A stretch of 64,000 nt of DNA from Streptomyces xanthii (GTDB lineage: Bacteria; Actinomycetota; Actinomycetes; Streptomycetales; Streptomycetaceae): positions 62,001 through 126,000 of the forward strand of contig NZ_CP061281.1 in assembly GCF_014621695.1 (NCBI RefSeq), read 5' to 3'. The stretch's first letter is position 1; every line of letters begins with the position of its first letter. The notes under the pieces are model-generated. The model was given only the letters and a program-made list of their open reading frames with translations. It was not told where the DNA came from and made no database searches. Shown here in pieces: positions 18,161 through 26,688 of this stretch. Position numbers and translations under genes: made by a program.

Positions 18161-18591
18161 GCGTCCGCTCCGTTCCTCGGCAGCTGCCCGTACACCTCGT
18201 CGGTGACGGGTTCGAGCCATTCGTTGCTCACGTTCCCGCCCGGGGTGATAAAGGCGACGTGGGAGAACCACGAGTCGGCCTTCGCGCCGTGCCAGTGCTT
18301 CGTGCCCGCGGGGACGCGGACCACCGTTCCGGGCTCCATGCTGATGGGTTCCTCGCCCTCGGCCTGGTACCAGCCGCTGCCCGCCGTGCACAGCAGGATC
18401 TGGTCACCGCCACCGCCCGTGCCGTGATGGATGTGCCAGTTGTTGCGGCAGCCCGGCTCGAAGGAGACGTTGCTGACGGGGACACTCCCCGAAGCGAGCG
18501 GAGCCAGGTAGCTCTGGCCGGTGAAGTACTGCGCGTAGGCGTCGTTCTTCTCCCCGAGAGGGAAGATCTGGGCGAATCCGTCGACTGTCAT
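18157..18591 (-). CDS. single-domain cupin protein
   Basis: 144 aa, ATG at 18591 with AAGAAGG directly upstream; the frame stays open further upstream without support. Cupin motif 1 is seen in NNWHIHHGTGGGGDQ (two His and Gln in the usual metal-ligand region) and motif 2 in PAGTKHWHGA. Such small cupins bind one divalent metal and act as isomerases, dioxygenases or sugar binders; the substrate is unknown. First gene of the two-gene unit with the aldo-keto reductase. Confidence 0.88.
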   Translation of the reverse strand: MTVDGFAQIFPLGEKNDAYAQYFTGQSYLAPLASGSVPVSNVSFEPGCRNNWHIHHGTGGGGDQILLCTAGSGWYQAEGEEPISMEPGTVVRVPAGTKHWHGAKADSWFSHVAFITPGGNVSNEWLEPVTDEVYGQLPRNGADA

Positions 18592-18837
18592 TTCCTTCTT
18601 TCCGTTCAGCTGACGTAGGCCATGTGCTCGGCGTTGTGACGGGACGTGACATGAGGAACTCCCGGGCTGTGTTCCTGGCGTCCATGCTTTCCACGCTAAA
18701 GCGCGAAACGCCTGCGAGGGATGCCCTGCCAGTACGTCCTTCACCAGGGACTCCCCCACTCCGCATGTGGGGCGATGTCATGGGCGCAGCACGTCGAGAG
18801 AGCGCTCGACGGACGTCGGCGCGGACAGGGAGAGACA

Positions 18838-19173
18838 ATGACCGAGAACACGGGCACCGGCTGGACCGGCGGGAAGAACGCCTTCGGCGACTTCGCATCG
18901 GGAATGGTCCATTACACCGACCGGGTCCTCTTCGATGAGGTCTGGGAGCGCGAGGGCCTGTCCAAGCGCGATCGCAGCCTTGTCACCGTCGCCGCGCTGA
19001 CCGCTCTCGGGAAGACGGATCAGCTCAAGTTCCACCTTTCCTTCGCCCGCCAGAACGGTGTCACCGACGAGGAGTTGCAGGAGGCCCTGCTGCACTTGGC
19101 GTTCTACTCCGGTTGGCCCAACGGCATGGGTGCGACGAGCGTGCTGAAGAGCATCGTGGAGGAACAGGACTGA
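18838..19173 (+). CDS. carboxymuconolactone-decarboxylase-family protein
   Basis: 111 aa, ATG at 18838 with GGGAGAG upstream. The chain is all-helical with the CMD pattern: REGLSKRDRSLVTVAALTALG, then LKFHLSFARQNGVTDEEL and ALLHLAFYSGWPNGM. The AhpD-type CxxC pair is absent, so it is not a peroxidase-coupled alkylhydroperoxidase and is closer to the true decarboxylase or small CMD group. Divergent from the cupin/aldo-keto reductase unit. Confidence 0.88.
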   Translation: MTENTGTGWTGGKNAFGDFASGMVHYTDRVLFDEVWEREGLSKRDRSLVTVAALTALGKTDQLKFHLSFARQNGVTDEELQEALLHLAFYSGWPNGMGATSVLKSIVEEQD

Positions 19174-19220
19174 GCCTGCCCCCTCCCAGGCCCGACTGTC
19201 ACGTCGGCCGGATGGGCACT

Positions 19221-20579
19221 TCAGGAGTCAGGACTACTGCTGTCCCCTGCGCCTGGCAGGCGTCCCACCGCCGCAGGACCGCCGTGGAACATCGACGCCA
19301 TCTGCCGTTCCTGCACCCGCGCCCCCCTTGATACCAGCCACCGCCGGCCGCCCGGCAGCCGGCCGAGCACCCGGTACCGGACCGTGTTGTCCGCGAGTGC
19401 GAGCAGCAGCGCCCACGGCAGCCGGCTCCGCAACCCCAGCTCGCGCATGCCGCTACGGCCCACGAAGACGGTGAGGAGGCTCGCCTGGCGGGCCCGCTCG
19501 TAGCGCTGCCTGAGCCGCTGCACGGCCGGCGTGCGGTGGCCGAAGTCCCGTTCTGCCTGGGCGTCCAGGGTCTGTTGGGCCAGGTCGCGGCCGGCCTGTG
19601 TCTGCCCGGCCGCGGCGAGCAGGATGTGGTGGTTGAAGCGGTGGCGTTCGTTCTCGTCGTCCGTCAGCCACTCGGGCGCGACACCCATCAGCCATCCCAC
19701 GTAACGCCACAGGTGCATCAGGTCGTCCCGCTGCGCCCGCGTCAGGCGTACGCCGAGACCTAGGCAGCCGACGATCACCGTCGCGTCGAACAGGCCGAGC
19801 GTGCCCGCCTGGTCGGCCTGGTTGATGGGATGGCCCCAGCGGGCCGTGTCCCAGCGCGGCGCGAAGCGGGCGTTCACCAGCGCGTGCATGGCCCGTACGT
19901 GCACCGTGAGCCGCCAGCCCTCCGCGCCGGGTCGCAGGCCGCCGGGGCGGGTCACGGCGTTGGCCCACTTCGTCGTCTCGCCGAGACGCCGCAGTGTCGT
20001 ACCACCGGTCAACCCGCCTGTGAGGACGAGGAGTTCGGGTGGCCCGCCGAAGCGGTAGCCGCCGATCAGCGACAGCGAAGTGAGTACGTCGCCGGCGTTG
20101 TGGCCGAGGTAGCGGTAGGCATCAGCGCCCCGCTCCACGCGCGGCCAGTCCACCCAGTCCGGCACCGTCAGGGCCTGCGCGAGGAGGTCCCGCAGTGCGG
20201 GCGGCAGGTCCGCGGGCACGTCCGGCGCCGCGGCCAGCGCCGCACCGATCCGCGCGTGCGTGACGCGGCCTGGATCGCCGGGCGGCAGCCGCATCGCGTC
20301 GGCGAGCGCCGCGCCCGGCTCGTCACGCTCCAGGAGCGCGCCGCCGACCCGCTCCATCAGGGACTCGTCCACGTCCTTGTCGATGTCGGCGAGCAGGAAG
20401 AGCCCGCGGGCGATCCGGCGTCCGCGCGCTTCCGCCTCCCGGAAGCGGCTGGGGAAGCCGCCGGGGAGGCCGGCCGGAGTGGAGTGCGAGGCGCCGTCAG
20501 GGTTCCGCCCATCGGTGCGGTCCTTGCGACCGCCCGCCGCGTCATGGTCTTCGCTGATCGGTGACCTTCGGTCCGTCAT
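19221..20579 (-). CDS. oxygenase MpaB-family (DUF2236) protein
   Basis: 452 aa from ATG 20579; the frame is open far upstream but that part overlaps the divergent TetR gene and is not coding. The central region carries MpaB/latex-clearing-protein features: LGHNAGDVLTSLSLIGGYRFGGPP, an ARWGHPINQADQAGT segment and ENERHRFNHHILLA. In characterised relatives these histidines bind haem b and the enzyme cleaves C=C bonds (polyisoprene in Lcp) or oxidises fungal metabolites (MpaB). There is no signal peptide, so it is likely intracellular. Substrate unknown. Confidence 0.78.
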   Translation of the reverse strand: MTDRRSPISEDHDAAGGRKDRTDGRNPDGASHSTPAGLPGGFPSRFREAEARGRRIARGLFLLADIDKDVDESLMERVGGALLERDEPGAALADAMRLPPGDPGRVTHARIGAALAAAPDVPADLPPALRDLLAQALTVPDWVDWPRVERGADAYRYLGHNAGDVLTSLSLIGGYRFGGPPELLVLTGGLTGGTTLRRLGETTKWANAVTRPGGLRPGAEGWRLTVHVRAMHALVNARFAPRWDTARWGHPINQADQAGTLGLFDATVIVGCLGLGVRLTRAQRDDLMHLWRYVGWLMGVAPEWLTDDENERHRFNHHILLAAAGQTQAGRDLAQQTLDAQAERDFGHRTPAVQRLRQRYERARQASLLTVFVGRSGMRELGLRSRLPWALLLALADNTVRYRVLGRLPGGRRWLVSRGARVQERQMASMFHGGPAAVGRLPGAGDSSSPDS

Positions 20580-20593
20580 ACGTTCCGTTGTAA

Positions 20594-20622
20594 CGCGAAT
20601 TCTCGCTCGCATACCATTCGCG
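20594..20622. promoter_or_regulatory. probable TetR operator
   Basis: CGCGAAT (20594-20600) and ATTCGCG (20616-20622) form a perfect 7-bp inverted repeat with a 15-bp spacer in the 45-bp gap between the MpaB-type gene and the TetR gene, ending three bases before the TetR ATG. Confidence 0.5.
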
Positions 20623-20624
20623 TC

Positions 20625-21227
20625 ATGCGCAAGGAGCCCCGGCAGGAGCGGTCCCGTCAGATGGTCGAACGCATCGTCTCCGCAGGGCAGTTGGTGCTCT
20701 CCCACGACGGCTACGCGTGCTTCGCGACCACCCGCGTCGCCGACGCGGCCGGCATCAGCCCGGGCTCCCTCTACCAGTACTTCAGCAACAAGGACGAGTT
20801 GCTGAGCGTCCTGATGGAACGCTTCTGGGCGCGGACCGGCGCACGCGTGACGGCCTCCCTCGCCGACCACATCACCGACCCGCCGGATCGCCTGGTCCCG
20901 AACACGGTGGAGGCGCTGCTCTCCGCCATGGAGCACGACTCGCAACTCCTTCGCGTTGTCGTCGAGGAGGTCCCGCACCGCTACAGCGACGCCCATCTCC
21001 ACGCGCTCCGCCGCCGCATCCAGGACCTCGGCTCCGCCTACCTCGCCGGCCGCGAGGGCCCGGGCGAGCGCAGCGGCACCACCCGCTCGTGGGTCCTCGT
21101 CGCGGCGATGGAGGCCCTCGCTGTCCGCTGGGTCCTCGAACGGCCGCCGATTCCGAGGGCGTCGCTGGTCGAGGAGCTGACGCTCCTTGCAAACATCTAC
21201 GTGACCGGCGCCCCGGCGAGCGACTGA
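20625..21227 (+). CDS. TetR-family regulator (C-terminal TetR_C_20-like)
   Basis: 200 aa, ATG at 20625. Opens with RKEPRQERSRQMVERIVSAG, then the HTH (ATTRVADAAGISPGSLYQYFSNKDELL). The C-terminal domain is helical, with VVVEEVPHRYSD. The gene is divergent from the MpaB-type oxygenase with only 45 bases in between and a palindrome in that gap. It should repress both genes; its ligand is probably the oxygenase substrate or a membrane-active compound. Confidence 0.88.
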   Translation: MRKEPRQERSRQMVERIVSAGQLVLSHDGYACFATTRVADAAGISPGSLYQYFSNKDELLSVLMERFWARTGARVTASLADHITDPPDRLVPNTVEALLSAMEHDSQLLRVVVEEVPHRYSDAHLHALRRRIQDLGSAYLAGREGPGERSGTTRSWVLVAAMEALAVRWVLERPPIPRASLVEELTLLANIYVTGAPASD

Positions 21228-21233
21228 GCCACG

Positions 21234-21251
21234 CGCGGGGACGTTCCCGCG
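21234..21251 (+). terminator. weak terminator-like hairpin after the TetR gene
   Basis: CGCGGGGA and TTCCCGCG face each other with one G-U pair, seven bases after the TetR stop codon. Stem is short, so this is only a candidate. Confidence 0.35.
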
Positions 21252-21737
21252 TATGCCCCCGCCGCCCCTTCGCCACTGGTGTCGCCGAGGGCCGTGGCGC
21301 TGATGCCGGACCCTTGCGCAGGAGCCCTGATCGCCGCCACGGCGCCCCACGCGAAACCGGGCGCGCCGACGGGAGGCAGGTTCGCGGCGTGTACCGCCCA
21401 GCCCGACGCACCACCGACTGCGATCAACGCCGGCGAGGCGGATCCTTGGGGAAGAGCAGTGTTCCGCCCGAGCTGCGCTGTGACCGTTCACGAGCCGTAT
21501 CCATGGGTGGAGCCGTTTTGCGCTGCGACCGGGACCTACTGAGGATGGAGCCCGTCGGGCCGTTTTCCCGGCGCCTCCTGTTCTCTGCTCGCCCGAATTC
21601 TCCGGTCACCGGACCCGCCTCAGGACGGGTGTCGCGATCACCTCGATGAGCGTCGCTCGCGGCACTCGGCCTGAGTGCGAACCGTCCGTAGCGTCAATGA
21701 GGCAAGCGACCGGCCTGCGCGGAAAGGATGATCACCG
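21252..21737. other. non-coding or decayed interval
   Basis: About 490 bases before the esterase. Short open frames exist on both strands but none has a ribosome site or recognisable protein pattern. The last 15 bases hold the GGAAAGG ribosome site of the esterase. I see no repeats of note. Confidence 0.4.
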
Positions 21738-22712
21738 ATGACTGACCTTCCAGCCCCCACCACGCCGTACCTGGAGCCCCAGGCCAAGAAGCTCGCCGAC
21801 GACACCGATCCACACCCTCGGATCTACGAGCTTCCGCCCGAGGAAGGGCGCAAGATCCTCAGTGACCTGCAGAGCGGCGAGGGCGTCGAGCGCCCGGATG
21901 TCGACGAGGAGTGGGTCGACGTCGACGCCGGCGAGTGGGGCACCGTCCGTACCCGCATCATCAAGCCCAAGGGCGCCACGGGCCCGCTGCCCGTGGTCTT
22001 CTACATCCACGGCGCGGGGTGGGTCTTCGGCGACGACAGGACCCACGACCGCCTCTTCCGCGAACTCACCGTCGGGGCCGGTGCCGCCGGCGTCTTCCCG
22101 GTCTACGACTGGGCACCCGAGAAGGGATATCCCACGCAGGTCGAGCAGAACTACGCCGTCGGCCGCTGGCTGCAGGAGAACGGAGCCGATCACGGCCTCG
22201 ACACCTCCCGCGTCGCCGTCGCCGGCGAGTCGGTCGGCGGATGCATGTCCGCGGTCTTCGCCCAGATGAACAAGGACCGCGGAGGGCTCGCGCTCAAGGC
22301 GCAGATCCTGCTCTACCCCGTGACCGGGCCGGACTTCGACACGCAGTCCTACCACCAGTTCGCGGAGCACTACTACCTCACCCGCGACGGGATGAAGTGG
22401 TTCTGGGACGCGTACACGACCGACGAGACCAAGCGCGAGGAGAAGTACGCCTCTCCGCTGCGGGCGACCCTGGAGGATCTCGAGGGGCTGCCGCCCGCCC
22501 TCGTCATCACGGCGGAGGCCGACGTCCTGCGGGACGGGGGTGAGCTCTACGCCAACAAGCTCCGTGAGGCCGGCGTCGAGGTGACCGCCGTCCGCATCAG
22601 CGGGACCGTCCACGACTTCATGCTGCTGGACAGCCTGCGGGACACCCCGGCCACCAACATCGCACGGAAGCTGTCCGTCGACGCGCTGCGAGATGCTCTC
22701 CATCAGGAGTGA
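21738..22712 (+). CDS. HSL-family alpha/beta hydrolase (esterase)
   Basis: 324 aa, ATG with GGAAAGG upstream. Hormone-sensitive-lipase group: oxyanion motif reads HGAGWVFGDD (HGGG variant with Ala at position 3), nucleophile GESVGG, acid in AEADVLRDGGE and catalytic His in GTVHDFMLLD. Cytosolic esterase for short acyl or acetyl esters. The N-terminal cap (EPQAKKLADDTDPHPRIYELPPEEGRKIL) resembles the partial gene at 1-96. The GlxA-type regulator 88 bases downstream on the same strand may belong to the same transcript. Confidence 0.9.
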   Translation: MTDLPAPTTPYLEPQAKKLADDTDPHPRIYELPPEEGRKILSDLQSGEGVERPDVDEEWVDVDAGEWGTVRTRIIKPKGATGPLPVVFYIHGAGWVFGDDRTHDRLFRELTVGAGAAGVFPVYDWAPEKGYPTQVEQNYAVGRWLQENGADHGLDTSRVAVAGESVGGCMSAVFAQMNKDRGGLALKAQILLYPVTGPDFDTQSYHQFAEHYYLTRDGMKWFWDAYTTDETKREEKYASPLRATLEDLEGLPPALVITAEADVLRDGGELYANKLREAGVEVTAVRISGTVHDFMLLDSLRDTPATNIARKLSVDALRDALHQE

Positions 22713-22800
22713 CCACGACCGGTCAGCAGACACATGGGCGGCAGACTCGGCAGGGTCTACCGCCCATCGCTGCGCCGAAACCGGATCCGGAGGAGACACG

Positions 22801-23883
22801 ATGAGCCCGACCGCGACAGGTCCACACATCGATGAGACCGGAGCGCGGGTCGTCGGTGAGGTCGGCCTGCTGGAGTACGACGACTGCCAGGTGTCGGCGA
22901 TCCACGGCCTGCGGGACATCTTCCGTGTCGCCAGCGAGTACGCGGTGGAGTCGGCCGACCCTCCGAGCGTGATCCGGGTCAGCGCCTGGTCGGTGTCCGC
23001 CACCGACGACGGCCCGGTCATGGTGTGCACCTCGGACACTCATCCCGAGCTCGCACACCGCCTGAGCCACGTCGTCATCCCGCCGAGCCTGGTCGTACCC
23101 GAGCTGATGACCTCGGTCGGAGAGCTCACCGATTGGCTCGTCGGGCTCCGGACCGAGGGCACCACTCTGTGTGCCGTGTGCGCCGGCGTCTTCGTCCTCG
23201 CCGAGACCCACCTGCTCGACTCCCGGGACGCCACGACCCACTGGGCGTTCGCGGAGGAGCTGGCGCGCCGGCACCCGAAGGTCCGGGTGGACGCGTCACG
23301 CATGGTGATCGACGACGTCGACATCATGACGGCCGCGGGGATCCTGGCGTGGGTCGACCTGGGCCTCACGCTCGTCGACCGGATGCTCGGCCCCAGCGTC
23401 ATGCTGCACACGGCACGCTTCGTCCTCGCCGACCCCCCGCGCCGACGGCAGTCCCTCTACCAGGAGTTCACGCCACGACTCCAGCATGGCGACTCCGCCG
23501 TTCGCGCGGTGCAGGCGCAGGTGCACGCCCGTCTCCACGAGCCCCACTCCATCGAGCGTCTCGCGCGAACCGCGGCCATGCACCCGCGCACCTTCCAGCG
23601 ACGGTTCAAGGAGGCCACGGGCCTGACCGCGACGGAGTACCTCCAGGCGGCGCGCATCGCGAAAGCCCGCGAGTCTCTGGAACTGACCGACGAGCCGGTC
23701 GGCCGGATCGCCCACAGCGTCGGCTATCTGGACGTCTCGAACTTCCGTCGGCTCTTCCAGCGCGCCACGGGCGTCACCCCGTCGGAGTACCGCAGCCGGT
23801 TCGGCATCGCGGCACGAGCCGGCCGGCAAGAGGACCTTTCGACGGGTCAGCCGGCGAGGATCCGCTCCACTCCCTCCCGATAG
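22801..23883 (+). CDS. GlxA/FtrA-type AraC regulator
   Basis: 360 aa from ATG 22801 with GGAGGAGA upstream. Residues about 15-215 form a DJ-1/PfpI-like domain with LCAVCAGVFVLAETHLLD, in which the nucleophile-elbow Cys is retained. The C-terminal 100 residues contain two AraC helix-turn-helix motifs (SIERLARTAAMHPRTFQRRFKEATG and VGRIAHSVGYLDVSNFRRLFQ). Family members are activators or repressors of amine, amino-acid or esterase genes. The last 37 bases overlap the 3' end of the convergent epimerase gene. Confidence 0.92.
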   Translation: MSPTATGPHIDETGARVVGEVGLLEYDDCQVSAIHGLRDIFRVASEYAVESADPPSVIRVSAWSVSATDDGPVMVCTSDTHPELAHRLSHVVIPPSLVVPELMTSVGELTDWLVGLRTEGTTLCAVCAGVFVLAETHLLDSRDATTHWAFAEELARRHPKVRVDASRMVIDDVDIMTAAGILAWVDLGLTLVDRMLGPSVMLHTARFVLADPPRRRQSLYQEFTPRLQHGDSAVRAVQAQVHARLHEPHSIERLARTAAMHPRTFQRRFKEATGLTATEYLQAARIAKARESLELTDEPVGRIAHSVGYLDVSNFRRLFQRATGVTPSEYRSRFGIAARAGRQEDLSTGQPARIRSTPSR

Positions 23884-24767
23884 CGCGTGACGCGGAAGTC
23901 GGGAAAGCGGGCCGCGAACTTCGAGCTGTCGAAGATGTTGTCGTCGCGGTAGCGGACGAGCAGCTCGTACATCTCGTCGAGCGGCCTGACGAAGTGGCGG
24001 GCGAGGCGGAAGGCGGACATCGGCAGCTTCGTGTAGCCGATCTTGCGGCCGGTGATCTCACCGGCGATCTTGATGAGCTGGGCGTAGGACCGCCGGTCCG
24101 GGTCGACCGGGAGGTGCCACGTCTGGCCGTAGGCATCCGGTGTGTTGCCGAGCAGGGCAAGTGCGCGGCTCGCGTCGGGTGTCCAGATCAGGGACCGCTC
24201 GGCATGGGCGTCGACCGGGACGAACGGCCGCTTGCCCGCCCTGATCCGGTCGAACACCAACGAGTTGGTGTAGCTCTTCGTCCGGCCGGGGCCGTAGAAC
24301 TCGGGCGCTCGGCCGATCAGGGCTTCGACGCGCCCTGCCCGCATGGCCTGGAGCAGCATGGTGGTGATATCCGCGCGGACCCGTCCTTTGCGTCCGCCCG
24401 GTGCGAATGCCGTCGACTCGGTCTGGGGTGTCGACGTTCCGGGATACATGTAGGTGTTGTCGAAGAAGACGAGCTTGGTGCCGTGTTCGGCGCAGGCGTC
24501 GATGACGTTGCGCATGATGACGGGGAACTGCCGCTCCCACAATTCCGAGTCCAGGGGCAGGCCGACGGTGAGGTAGGCCGTGTCGCTGCCCGCGACGGCA
24601 CGGCTGGTGGCGTCGGCGTCGGTGAGGTCTGCGGCCACGAGCTCATCGGTGTCGTGCACCCTCGACGGCTTGCGGCTGACGAGACGGATGTCCTTGGTGT
24701 GATTGCGGTGGAGCTCGCTCACGAGCTCGTCGGCGATCGGTCCGCCGGCACCGAGAACGGTCTGCAT
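23847..24767 (-). CDS. NAD-dependent epimerase/dehydratase (atypical SDR)
   Basis: 306 aa from ATG 24767. Rossmann start MQTVLGAGGPIADELVSEL has GAGGPIA in place of TGxxGxxG, typical of atypical SDRs. Later segments FFDNTYMYPGTSTPQTE and RAPEFYGPG match the epimerase active-site and substrate regions; the Tyr of NTYMYPG is the best catalytic candidate. The 5' end faces the TetR gene at 25066, with a 17-bp operator-like site (25025-25041) in between, so it probably belongs to that regulon. Confidence 0.87.
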   Translation of the reverse strand: MQTVLGAGGPIADELVSELHRNHTKDIRLVSRKPSRVHDTDELVAADLTDADATSRAVAGSDTAYLTVGLPLDSELWERQFPVIMRNVIDACAEHGTKLVFFDNTYMYPGTSTPQTESTAFAPGGRKGRVRADITTMLLQAMRAGRVEALIGRAPEFYGPGRTKSYTNSLVFDRIRAGKRPFVPVDAHAERSLIWTPDASRALALLGNTPDAYGQTWHLPVDPDRRSYAQLIKIAGEITGRKIGYTKLPMSAFRLARHFVRPLDEMYELLVRYRDDNIFDSSKFAARFPDFRVTRYREGVERILAG

Positions 24768-25024
24768 GGGGCTGGTCTCCTCGATGTGGATGGTGCGGGT
24801 GGTGACGACGACTCGACAGCGAGCGGTGTCGTGCCACCAGGTGGCGATGCGGGCGACCGCCGTGGCCGGGGTACGGACGCAGCCGATGCGGCGGTTGGCC
24901 GTGCCTGGGCGGCGTGGTGCCGACGGGTCGGCGGGGTGACCGGCTGGTCGACCGCGTACAGCGGCCGACCGGTGCACCGTGCGGGCCCGTTCCCGCAGGC
25001 CTCGGCCTCTTCGGACGTACACTA

Positions 25025-25041
25025 TGTTTACGGTGCTAACA
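25025..25041. promoter_or_regulatory. TetR operator copy 1 (TGTTTACGGTGCTAACA)
   Basis: Degenerate palindrome of 17 bp in the divergent region between the epimerase and the TetR gene, 24 bases before the TetR ATG. The same pattern, TGTTnACGgtGCTnACA, recurs at 25688 and 25722 and nowhere else that I noticed. Confidence 0.72.
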
Positions 25042-25065
25042 CAGCATAGGGAGACGAAGTAAGCA

Positions 25066-25641
25066 ATGTCAACTTCAGAGAAGAGCGGCTACCACCACGG
25101 CGACCTGCGAGCGGCATTGCTGTCCGCCGCAATGGAGATGCTCGAGGCCGGCGAGCCCTTCTCGCTGCGCGCCGTCGCCCGCCGGGCCGGCGTATCGCCG
25201 ACCGCGCCGTATCGCCACTTCAAGGACCGCGACGCCCTGGAGTCCGCCCTGGCCGTCGAGGGATTTCGGGACCTCCTGGCCGACCTGGGCGACGGGCACG
25301 ACCTGCCCACCTCGATCTCGGACCTGGCGGAGTTCGCCGTCGCCTACGTCGCCTTCGCGCTGCGACGCCCGGCCCTGTTCCGCGTGATGTTCGGCAAGCC
25401 GTGCGACGACGCGGACGACGCTCGAGTCAAGGCCGCCGGCGACCTGCACGAACTACTGGCCGACGCGCTCGATCGCGTCACCCCCGAAGCGGACGCCTCG
25501 GCCCTGGCCTCCGCCGGCTGGGGGCTCGCCCACGGACTTGCCTGCCTGCACCTCGACGGCAAGCTGCGAGCCGCGTCGGACGAGGACGTGGCCGACCAGG
25601 TGCGCAGCGCCTTCCTGGCCATCACTTCGATCAGCCCCTGA
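25066..25641 (+). CDS. TetR-family regulator (WHG-domain type)
   Basis: 191 aa, ATG at 25066. Starts SGYHHGDLRAALLSAAMEML, the N-terminus typical of WHG-domain TetR proteins, followed by the HTH (FSLRAVARRAGVSPTAPYRHFKDRDAL). C-terminal WHG-like stretch: ASAGWGLAHGLACLHLDG. It stands between the divergent epimerase and the decarboxylase/dehydrogenase/DJ-1 operon. All three promoters carry the same 17-bp motif, so it is likely the local repressor of the whole group. Confidence 0.9.
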   Translation: MSTSEKSGYHHGDLRAALLSAAMEMLEAGEPFSLRAVARRAGVSPTAPYRHFKDRDALESALAVEGFRDLLADLGDGHDLPTSISDLAEFAVAYVAFALRRPALFRVMFGKPCDDADDARVKAAGDLHELLADALDRVTPEADASALASAGWGLAHGLACLHLDGKLRAASDEDVADQVRSAFLAITSISP

Positions 25642-25687
25642 CGTGCACCACCCTCCCGCCACACACCTCACACCTCACACCTTCCAT

Positions 25688-25738
25688 TGTTGACGGTGCT
25701 CACATCCCGTGCGACCCTCGGTGTTAACGCCGCTCACA
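25688..25738 (+). promoter_or_regulatory. TetR operator copies 2 and 3
   Basis: TGTTGACGGTGCTCACA (25688-25704) and TGTTAACGCCGCTCACA (25722-25738), starts 34 bp apart, lie directly before the GGAGGAG ribosome site of the downstream operon. They share the consensus TGTTnACGgtGCTnACA with the site at 25025 in front of the TetR gene. Confidence 0.72.
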
Positions 25739-25754
25739 TCGGAGGAGAGTGCCC

Positions 25755-26681
25755 ATGTCATCCACTGGCAAGCTGACCGACCGGACCGTAGAGGTCGATC
25801 TTGGCGGGCGTCTCGTCACGGTCCCTGAAGGCGGCCTCTACGACAGGTTCCGCATGGACACCGACCTCGACGCGGTCGCCCGGGACCCACGGGTCACCAG
25901 CGTCGACTTCTTCCGCCGCATGCCGAAGAGCCGCGTGGACTCCCGCATCGGGCCCACGCTGACGCCGAACTTCTACTACCGCATCTCCACGACCCGGCTC
26001 ACGATGCTCGCGCCGACCAGGGCGATCCGGGCCCGCCTGCCTCATGAGCTGGACCCGCTCGAGATCGTGCCGGGGCTCGGGATCGTCTCGGTGATGGCCT
26101 TTCGGTACGACGTGTGCGACATCGACTTCTACACCGAGGCCGCGGTCGGCATCGCCGTCAAGCCGGCGCGGCACGGCGGGCTGGGCCTGCTCGACCTGGT
26201 CACCGGACTCAAGAACGACTCCCTGCACTCCTACGTCCTCTCGCTCCCCGTCAACACCGAGATCGCGCAGGTGCGCGGCCACGACGGCTACGGGTTCCCC
26301 AAGTGGGTCACGGAGCTCGACGTCGACATCGACACCGAGCGCACCTCCGCCAGAATCGCCAACGACCAGGGCGGCCTCGACCTCGCCCTGTCGGCGCCCA
26401 CCCCGAAGCAGACCGCCCGGCCCACCGGCGCACACGTCTCGACCCTGACCTCCTACACCACGATCGACGGTGCCTGGCACTCCACGACCAGCCAGATCAA
26501 CATGCTCGCCTCAGGAACCACGCGCCTCCCGCGCGGCCTGGATCTGCAGCTCGGTGAGGGTCGGGTGAGCGACGACCTTCGCTCGCTGAAGCCCATCCGG
26601 ACGATCCAGCTCGACGTCACCACCGAGGGCCAGCTGGCGCTGCATATGCCCGTACCCACCTCCATCCAGGACCGGAGCTGA
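25755..26681 (+). CDS. acetoacetate-decarboxylase-fold protein
   Basis: 308 aa. ATG at 25755 is chosen because GGAGGAG lies seven bases upstream; a GTG at 25749 is too close. The ADC-superfamily core is visible: NFYYRISTTRLTMLAP, EIVPGLGIVSVMAFRY and the hallmark VRGHDGYGFPKWVTELDV, whose Gly-Phe-Pro-Lys segment is conserved around the cavity. True acetoacetate decarboxylase uses a Schiff-base Lys; in this divergent group reactions range from decarboxylation to aldol or hydratase chemistry. First gene of an operon with an aldehyde dehydrogenase seven bases downstream. Confidence 0.8.
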   Translation: MSSTGKLTDRTVEVDLGGRLVTVPEGGLYDRFRMDTDLDAVARDPRVTSVDFFRRMPKSRVDSRIGPTLTPNFYYRISTTRLTMLAPTRAIRARLPHELDPLEIVPGLGIVSVMAFRYDVCDIDFYTEAAVGIAVKPARHGGLGLLDLVTGLKNDSLHSYVLSLPVNTEIAQVRGHDGYGFPKWVTELDVDIDTERTSARIANDQGGLDLALSAPTPKQTARPTGAHVSTLTSYTTIDGAWHSTTSQINMLASGTTRLPRGLDLQLGEGRVSDDLRSLKPIRTIQLDVTTEGQLALHMPVPTSIQDRS

Positions 26682-26688
26682 GACCGCG

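Noticed and set aside
25749..25754. GTG at 25749 as start of the decarboxylase-fold protein
   Set aside because: It is one base after the GGAGGAG site; ATG 25755 has normal spacing.
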